A stretch of 47,196 nt of DNA, from assembly GCA_903887045.1 (NCBI GenBank), contig CAISOD010000166.1:1-47196 (forward strand). Direction: 5' to 3'. Below the pieces are notes generated by a model. It was not told the DNA's origin, did no database searches, and was given only the letters and a program-made list of their open reading frames with translations. Below are positions 41,224 to 47,196 of this stretch, piece by piece. The DNA is from an uncultured Gammaproteobacteria bacterium. Its GTDB lineage: Bacteria > Pseudomonadota > Gammaproteobacteria > Pseudomonadales > Pseudohongiellaceae. Made by a program: the position numbers and the translations under genes. How positions within the stretch are numbered: position 1 is the first letter of the stretch; each line of letters begins with the position of its first letter.

Positions 41224-41240
41224 CCTGCCCGGGGCACCAA
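41224..41240 (+). repeat. Right copy of 17-bp att-like direct repeat
   Basis: CCTGCCCGGGGCACCAA, identical to tRNA-Arg 3' end plus one base. Confidence 0.85.
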
Positions 41241-41379
41241 TTCTGCACAACTTGCTGATTCATCCGTCCTTTCCGTTTCTGATTTTCCTTCGGCCTGAGC
41301 GGCTGTTCCATCCGCGCCAATGACATCCCCCGCCCGATCATCCTAGAATTCCAGTCCTGTACCAGAGGACACTGTTTGC

Positions 41380-42318
41380 ATGAGCGCTACCATCCTTCCC
41401 TTTGTTCGTCCCCCTCACGATGCCCTGATGGCGGTTCGCAGCCTGGTGCCGGATACGGCGCTGACTGCCGAACTGCTGGGCACCGAGCGCAGCAGTCATG
41501 CCGTGCAGGTGACTGCCGACGGGCTGCTGTTGACGGTGGGTTATTCGGTGCTGGAGGCTGCGGAAGTGTGGCTGACCAATCGCAAGGGTCAGACCACTGA
41601 AGCCATCGTGCTGGCGCAGGACTACGACAGTGGCATTGCGCTGCTGAAACCGCTGACACCGATCGGCCTGCATCATCTTGCCACTGCCGGCATTGGCGAG
41701 CTGCAGCCTGGCAGCGATCTGCACATCGTTGCGGCCAACGACAAGCAAATCCACAAGGTTGGCCTGCACGCGCTCGACGAATTTGCCGGCCGCTGGGAAT
41801 ACCTGCTGGATACTGCCCTCTACACGCAGCCGCTGTATGAGCGCTGGTCAGGGGCTGCGCTGCTCAATGACGACGGCGCGCTGGTTGGTATCGGCTCGCT
41901 GGCATTGGGTCTGCGTTCGCCCACGGGCCAAATGGAACCCGGCAACCTCTTCATACCGGTCGAGCTGGTGATGCCGCATCTTGAACACATGAAGCTGCAC
42001 GGCCAGCGGCCCGGCAAAATGCGGCCCTGGCTGGGTGCGATGGTGGAGGAATACAACCGCGAGGTGCACGTGGTGGGCATCTACCACGATGCGCCCGCTG
42101 CCAAAGCCGGGCTGCGGCCGGGCGACATCATTCTCTCGGTGGATCAGAAGCCGGTGCACAGCATGGCGTCGTTCTTCCGTACGGTGTGGCAACACGGCCC
42201 GGCGGGCTCGCCACTGCCGCTCACCCTGAGCGACGGCACCGACAAGCGTGAGGTTGTGCTCGCCACCACCGACCGTGACAGCTTTTTCATGCAGTACGCT
42301 GCCAACCTGATCAACTGA
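41380..42318 (+). CDS. HtrA/S1C trypsin-like protein with PDZ domain, probably catalytically degenerate
   Basis: HAVQVTADGLLLTVGYSVLEAAEV, DSGIALLKP, RWSGAALLNDDGALVGIGS, then PDZ APAAKAGLRPGDIILSVDQKPV. Confidence 0.75.
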   Translation: MSATILPFVRPPHDALMAVRSLVPDTALTAELLGTERSSHAVQVTADGLLLTVGYSVLEAAEVWLTNRKGQTTEAIVLAQDYDSGIALLKPLTPIGLHHLATAGIGELQPGSDLHIVAANDKQIHKVGLHALDEFAGRWEYLLDTALYTQPLYERWSGAALLNDDGALVGIGSLALGLRSPTGQMEPGNLFIPVELVMPHLEHMKLHGQRPGKMRPWLGAMVEEYNREVHVVGIYHDAPAAKAGLRPGDIILSVDQKPVHSMASFFRTVWQHGPAGSPLPLTLSDGTDKREVVLATTDRDSFFMQYAANLIN

Positions 42319-42358
42319 ATTCTTCCGACCTCCTCTGCCCTCCTCCGAAGGAAATCCC

Positions 42359-43120
42359 ATGCGACTGCTGTCCTGGAATGTCAACGGCATCCGTGCCTGT
42401 GTAAAAAAAGACTTCATCCCGTTGATGCAAAAGGTGGATGCCGATGTGATCTGTCTGCAGGAAACCAAGGCCAATCCAGAGCAGGTAAAGGAGGCGCTGG
42501 CTGAACTGCACGGCTATGACATTTACTGCAACAGCGCGCAAAAAGCCGGCTATTCCGGCACGGCGATACTGGCACGCAAACAGCCGCTGGCTGTACAGAA
42601 CGACATGGGCCAGCCGGAGCACGATCAGGAGGGCCGCGTTATTGCTGCCGAATACGCCGATTATTTTCTGGTGACGGTGTACACGCCCAATTCCGGCAAC
42701 GAACTGAAACGTCTTGGCTATCGCCAGCAATGGGACAGCGATTTTCTGGCCTACCTGAAGAAACTCGAGAAGAAAAAGCCGGTAGTGGTGTGCGGTGACT
42801 TGAACGTGGCCAATACCGATATTGATCTTGCCCGCCCGAAAGACAACTACAACAAGAGTGCCGGTTACATGCAGCAGGAAATCGATGGTATCAACGCCAT
42901 GCTCAAGGCTGATTTTGTCGACAGCTTCCGCCACTTGTACCCTACCGCGAAGAAGTACTCATGGTGGAGTTATCGCGCCGGTGCGCGTGAGCGGGATGTG
43001 GGATGGAGAATCGATTACTTCCTGACGTCAGCGGCGTTGAAGCCCCGCATCAAGCACGCTGATATTCTGAAGCATGTGGAAGGCTCGGATCATTGTCCGG
43101 TGTTGCTGGAGTTGGTCTGA
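42359..43120 (+). CDS. xth: Exodeoxyribonuclease III
   Basis: MRLLSWNVNGIRACVKKDF; ICLQETKA; CGDLNVANTDIDLARP; SDHCPVLLEL. Confidence 0.93.
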   Translation: MRLLSWNVNGIRACVKKDFIPLMQKVDADVICLQETKANPEQVKEALAELHGYDIYCNSAQKAGYSGTAILARKQPLAVQNDMGQPEHDQEGRVIAAEYADYFLVTVYTPNSGNELKRLGYRQQWDSDFLAYLKKLEKKKPVVVCGDLNVANTDIDLARPKDNYNKSAGYMQQEIDGINAMLKADFVDSFRHLYPTAKKYSWWSYRAGARERDVGWRIDYFLTSAALKPRIKHADILKHVEGSDHCPVLLELV

Positions 43121-43326
43121 GCATCCACCAGCGCAAACCGCGGCACTGATTTGCCGTCTACGACTACGTTCTCGGTAAACATCGCCAACGGCCTGACCCA
43201 GTAACCGCCTTCGCCGTATAGCGGCACGTACAGCACCATTACTTCTCCGGTTTCGGAATGGCGGGCAAAGCCCACTACGCTGTAGTCCCTGCCTTTGTAG
43301 TGGCGGTAACGTCCGAGTGGAATCAT
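43090..43326 (-). CDS. DUF1653 domain protein
   Basis: LGRYRHYKGRDYSVVGFARHSETGEVMVLYVPLYGEGGYWVRPLAMFTENV. Confidence 0.88.
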   Translation of the reverse strand: MIPLGRYRHYKGRDYSVVGFARHSETGEVMVLYVPLYGEGGYWVRPLAMFTENVVVDGKSVPRFALVDAQTNSSNTGQ

Positions 43327-43353
43327 GGGTCTGGTGTCCTGGTGGTGGGCGGA

Positions 43354-43728
43354 CTAGCTCAGCAAACGTGCTCGCCGTACCTGGCGCTGGAACTGTTTCA
43401 GTCGCTGCGGATCAGGTGCCGGTGTTGTGTAGGCCAGCGCGATGAATTCCTGCGTGATCGCTTCCGCCTCCCGCTGCCACTTTGGTTGCTGGCGGCCGAT
43501 GCGCTCGAGGTATTGCAGGGGCGATTCGCCGCGCTCGCGCGCGAAGCCGAGGCTCGCCATATAGTTGCAGCACGCTGTTGCTCCCGCGCTGCACCCGTTG
43601 CGGTGCCACTGCAGCGGTGGGATCAATACGCAGCCAGCCCTGTCCTGGCATCCATACTTACGTCCACGCATGTGCATCGTACTGGCGTACCGGCAAATGG
43701 CCACCGGAAAACAGGCAGCAAAGCGCAA
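43354..43728 (-). pseudogene. Remnant of a TgpA-type transglutaminase
   Basis: Minus-strand frame reads FSGGHLPVRQYDAHAWT*VWMPGQGWLRIDPTAAVAPQRVQRG, then a different frame gives a TgpA-like C-terminus GESPLQYLERIGRQQPKWQREAEAITQEFIALAY. Confidence 0.75.
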
Positions 43729-43879
43729 GTCTTATCTGTTGGGCCTTGCCCAGCACGACTTTGCCGATTTCAGCCACAGCCTGCTCGACTCTTTCCTGCA
43801 GGTTGCTGATCGGGGTCATCGGCATATTCATCGGGTCACCGTCAGTGTTGTGCCATTGGTTGAGGCATTGGATGTGGCA

Positions 43880-45421
43880 TTAGCTATTGCTGTGAAGGGC
43901 CAGCTGGCCCTCCTCTTCATCGTCGGCCACTTGACCAAACATCTCCACTTCCCTTTCGCCTTTGTGCTTGGTGGCATCGTTGCGACGGGATTCCAGTCCG
44001 GCCAGGTATTCCTGGGTAACATCGCCTGTCACGTAAATCCCGTCAAACACCGAGCATTCGAAGTCCATCGGCAGGATTTCGGCGGTGCACGAATCTATCA
44101 GGTCATGCAGATCCTGGAACAGCAGCCAGTCAGCGCCGATCTGTTGCTGAACTTCAGCAACCGTCTTGCCGTGGGCTATCAGCTCGCTGACAGCCGGCAT
44201 GTCGATGCCGTACACATTGGGAAACTTCACTGGCGGCGAGGCCGAACAGAAGTACACGCGGCGGGCACCGGCATCACGCGCCATTTCGATGATCTGCTTG
44301 CAGGTGGTGCCGCGCACGATGGAATCATCGACCAACAGCACTGTCTTGTCCTGGAATTCCTGCGGGATCGCGTTCAGCTTTTGCCGTACTGATTTCTTGC
44401 GCTGGCTCTGCCCGGGCATGATGAAGGTACGCCCGATATAGCGGTTCTTGACGAAACCTTCGCGGAATTTGACACCCAGTGCATTGGCCAGCTCCACCGC
44501 TGCGGTGCGACTGGTATCGGGAATCGGGATCACCACATCGATGCCGTGATCGGGCCGCTCGCGCATGATTTTCTTGGCCAGTTTCTCGCCCATTTTCAGG
44601 CGCGACGAATACACCGATACGCCGTCAATGCGTGAATCCGGCCTCGCAAAGTACACGTGTTCGAAAATACACGGTGTCAGTTTCGGATCATCTGCACACT
44701 GCTGCGCCTGCATGTTGCCTTCGATGTCGATGTAGATCGCTTCACCGGGAGCGACGTCTCGCACCAACTGGAAGCCCTGCGCATCAAGCGCAACGCTTTC
44801 GGAGGCCAGCATGTATTCAAAGCCCTTGCGGGTCTTGCGTTTACCGAATACCAAAGGCCGGATTCCGAACTTGTCACGGAAACCGATGATGCCGTAACCG
44901 ACGATCATCGCGATGGCAGCATAGGCACCACGGCAACGATGGTGCACCGCCCGCACGGCAGTGAACACATCCTCAGCTGTTGGCCGCATCTTGCTTTGCT
45001 TCTGCAGTTCGTGCGCGAGGATATTGAGCAATACTTCGGAATCGGAATCGGTATTGAGGTGCCGCAGGTCGTCGCGGAAGATCTCGCGCGAGAGTTCGTC
45101 AGAGTTGGTGAGATTGCCGTTGTGTGCCAGGGCGATACCGTACGGCGAGTTCACATAGAGTGGCTGCGCCTGCGCCGGACCCGAGCTGCCCGCAGTCGGG
45201 TAGCGCACATGGGCGATTCCCATGTTGCCGGGCAGCGCGCGCATATGGCGGGTGTGGAACACATCGCGCACAAGCCCGTTGTCTTTGCGCAGGTAGAGCC
45301 TGTTCTTGTCACTGGTGACGATCCCGGCGGCGTCCTGTCCCCGATGCTGCAATACCGTCAATGCGTCATACAACGCGAGATTGACGTTGGAGTGCCCGAC
45401 TATTCCGACTATGCCACACAT
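43880..45421 (-). CDS. purF: Amidophosphoribosyltransferase
   Basis: [49 protein letters not shown]. Confidence 0.97.
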   Translation of the reverse strand: MCGIVGIVGHSNVNLALYDALTVLQHRGQDAAGIVTSDKNRLYLRKDNGLVRDVFHTRHMRALPGNMGIAHVRYPTAGSSGPAQAQPLYVNSPYGIALAHNGNLTNSDELSREIFRDDLRHLNTDSDSEVLLNILAHELQKQSKMRPTAEDVFTAVRAVHHRCRGAYAAIAMIVGYGIIGFRDKFGIRPLVFGKRKTRKGFEYMLASESVALDAQGFQLVRDVAPGEAIYIDIEGNMQAQQCADDPKLTPCIFEHVYFARPDSRIDGVSVYSSRLKMGEKLAKKIMRERPDHGIDVVIPIPDTSRTAAVELANALGVKFREGFVKNRYIGRTFIMPGQSQRKKSVRQKLNAIPQEFQDKTVLLVDDSIVRGTTCKQIIEMARDAGARRVYFCSASPPVKFPNVYGIDMPAVSELIAHGKTVAEVQQQIGADWLLFQDLHDLIDSCTAEILPMDFECSVFDGIYVTGDVTQEYLAGLESRRNDATKHKGEREVEMFGQVADDEEEGQLALHSNS

Positions 45422-45451
45422 GCTTTGCCCCTCTGTGCCGCTGCCGCCCTT

Positions 45452-45973
45452 TCAGGCGTGGGCTGCGGCGTTTTTGACTGTTTCTTCGACTGATTCTTCA
45501 AGGCTGGCTGGCGTTATTCCAAGCCGGTCCTGCAGCCAGTCTGCCATCGTCATCACATACGGCATTGCCTGTGATTCGCTGTAGACCTGCTGGGTGAAAC
45601 TGAATCTTGCTGTCAGCATTACAACCACTGTGACAATGGCGACACCGCGCACCAGGCCGAACATCGCACCGAGTGCGCGATCAGCAGCGCCAAGCCCTGC
45701 CTTGCTCAACAGGTGCGAAATACCGTTGCTGATCAGGCCACCGACAAAAACAACCAACACAAAGATCAGCACGAAAGCCGTAACCCGCTGCAACATCGGA
45801 CTGGCAATGAAATCCGACAACCATGCCCCGGCCGCGGTGCTGAACAAGCCGGCAGCGATGATGGCGCCGATCCAGAACACCAGCGACAGCGCTTCCTTGA
45901 TGAGTCCGCGGAAAACACCGATCAGGCAGGAAATGCCGATCACAAGGAGTATGAAGATGTCGACCGCAGCCAT
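45452..45973 (-). CDS. cvpA: CvpA family protein
   Basis: MAAVDIFILLVIGISCLIGVFRGLIKEALSLVFWIGA; next to purF. Confidence 0.92.
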   Translation of the reverse strand: MAAVDIFILLVIGISCLIGVFRGLIKEALSLVFWIGAIIAAGLFSTAAGAWLSDFIASPMLQRVTAFVLIFVLVVFVGGLISNGISHLLSKAGLGAADRALGAMFGLVRGVAIVTVVVMLTARFSFTQQVYSESQAMPYVMTMADWLQDRLGITPASLEESVEETVKNAAAHA

Positions 45974-45978
45974 GCCCG

Positions 45979-46710
45979 TCATTCCTGACGGCTGACCTGG
46001 CTGGAGAAAGTTTCCACCACGCCGCTGAGATTGAAGCCGGAGGCAAGCCGGCTGACCAGCGTACTGGCCTCTGCACGCGTTGGTACCGGGCCGACATAGA
46101 CGGCGGTCATGCTGCCTGCGGCCGTAGTGACCTGGCGGGCGTAGGCTTTGTGGCCTGCAGCCAGCAAGCGATTAACCAAGGCATCCGCATTGGCCTTCTC
46201 GCCAAAACTGCCGAGCCGCACGACGAATGCTTGTGGCAAACCGCTGCTGTCGAGCCGGGGCGTGGAATCCGCGTTGGCCCGTTCAGCAGCTTCCTCGCGC
46301 GCCATAATGGCGGCAACAGCGGCCTCAAGGGCGTCGGCAGATGCCGGCGTGGTGGTGGCGCGCTCACTGCCGGTGTTGGTTTGATTACTGGTGGCAGCAG
46401 CAGTGGGCACAGGTGTTTCATTTTTATCAAACGCTGGCAACGGCTGGGCCTGCGTCAGCGCGGATTCTGCTGTGGTGACCGGTGTTGCTTCGCCCGGGTC
46501 ACTGCCCGGCGGAGGTAAGGTATCGGCTACGATTACCGGCCGCACTGGTTCACCGATCGGCGTGTTGTCGAGCTCCGGTACAGGCGGGATTGTGGCCGAA
46601 AGTGGTGGTGGCTGGATGCCGGCACCGTCGAGCAGCAACGGGATGAGGATGAGGGCGAGGCATCCCAGCACAAGGGTGCCTACCAATCGCTGTTTCATCG
46701 CCTGATTCAA
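45979..46710 (-). CDS. dedD: SPOR-domain protein (DedD-like)
   Basis: N-terminal TM RLVGTLVLGCLALILIPLLLDG, linker, SPOR domain AFVVRLGSFGEKANADALVNRLLAAGHKAYA. Confidence 0.88.
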   Translation of the reverse strand: MNQAMKQRLVGTLVLGCLALILIPLLLDGAGIQPPPLSATIPPVPELDNTPIGEPVRPVIVADTLPPPGSDPGEATPVTTAESALTQAQPLPAFDKNETPVPTAAATSNQTNTGSERATTTPASADALEAAVAAIMAREEAAERANADSTPRLDSSGLPQAFVVRLGSFGEKANADALVNRLLAAGHKAYARQVTTAAGSMTAVYVGPVPTRAEASTLVSRLASGFNLSGVVETFSSQVSRQE

Positions 46711-47196
46711 ATTAGCTCCAGCACTGCTGAAATGGTGAAAAACGATCCGGTTACGACAATGACTGCTTCTCTGTCATTCCCCTCAACCCCATCGCCTGCG
46801 TCCTTGCACGCTGCCGCGAAAGCTTCGGCAGCAGACGCATGACAGCTGATCGCCTGATGGCCGAGCTGACGCGCGTGATTATACAGGACGTCGGCTGGCG
46901 CCCCACGATCGCCGCCGAGACTGGCGGCATAAATATGATCGACCGCTGGTGCCAGCAAACGCACGACACCGCCGCTGTCCTTGTCACCCAACATGCCCAA
47001 TACCAACAGCACCCGGCAGCCGGCCAGACGAGTGCGGATATTGTGGGCCAGATTTTTGGCGGCGTGCGGATTGTGTGCCACATCGAGGATCACACGCAGA
47101 CCCTGGTACTGCTTCTGCTGGAAGCGTCCCGCCAGCTCGGCAGCGGCCAGACCCTTGTCGATGGCAGCACGCGGCAATTCCAATCCGAGACTGTGC
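46707..47196 (-). CDS. folC: Folylpolyglutamate synthase/dihydrofolate synthase, C-terminal part (truncated by window edge)
   Basis: VILDVAHNPHAAKNLA; VLGMLGDKD; VIVVTGSFFTISAVLE; folC-dedD-cvpA-purF order. Confidence 0.93.
   Translation of the reverse strand, partial: HSLGLELPRAAIDKGLAAAELAGRFQQKQYQGLRVILDVAHNPHAAKNLAHNIRTRLAGCRVLLVLGMLGDKDSGGVVRLLAPAVDHIYAASLGGDRGAPADVLYNHARQLGHQAISCHASAAEAFAAACKDAGDGVEGNDREAVIVVTGSFFTISAVLELI

Overview
The window is a gammaproteobacterial chromosomal segment, mostly conserved housekeeping genes: mnmC (partial), M18 aminopeptidase, FKBP, miaE, rmuC, purC-bamC-dapA, tusA-like, bepA, nadA, tRNA-Lys, queC-queE, cpoB-pal-tolBARQ, ruvBAC, aspS, an HU-like gene, proS, wrbA, sppA, hda, selO, tRNA-Arg, xth, purF-cvpA-dedD-folC (partial). 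From memory, the gene order from purC back to the DUF3108 gene resembles the Pseudomonas PA1013-PA0943 neighbourhood, with several genes missing (ybgC, yebC, purM-purN). The main accessory feature is a segment of about 5.0 kb between tRNA-Arg(CCT) and an exact 17-bp copy of that tRNA's 3' end (36215-36231 and 41224-41240). It carries a MerR + VIT/vWA gene pair, a Tat-signal acidic protein, a metallophosphoesterase and an IS3-like remnant, but no recognisable integrase. Other observations: a decayed FleQ-like regulator next to a truncated glycosyltransferase, a transglutaminase (TgpA-type) pseudogene with a nonsense codon after the DAHAW motif, an HtrA-like protein with an apparently incomplete catalytic triad, and several short tandem repeats with 12-15 bp periods at gene edges. 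No CRISPR array, rRNA or complete transposon was seen.
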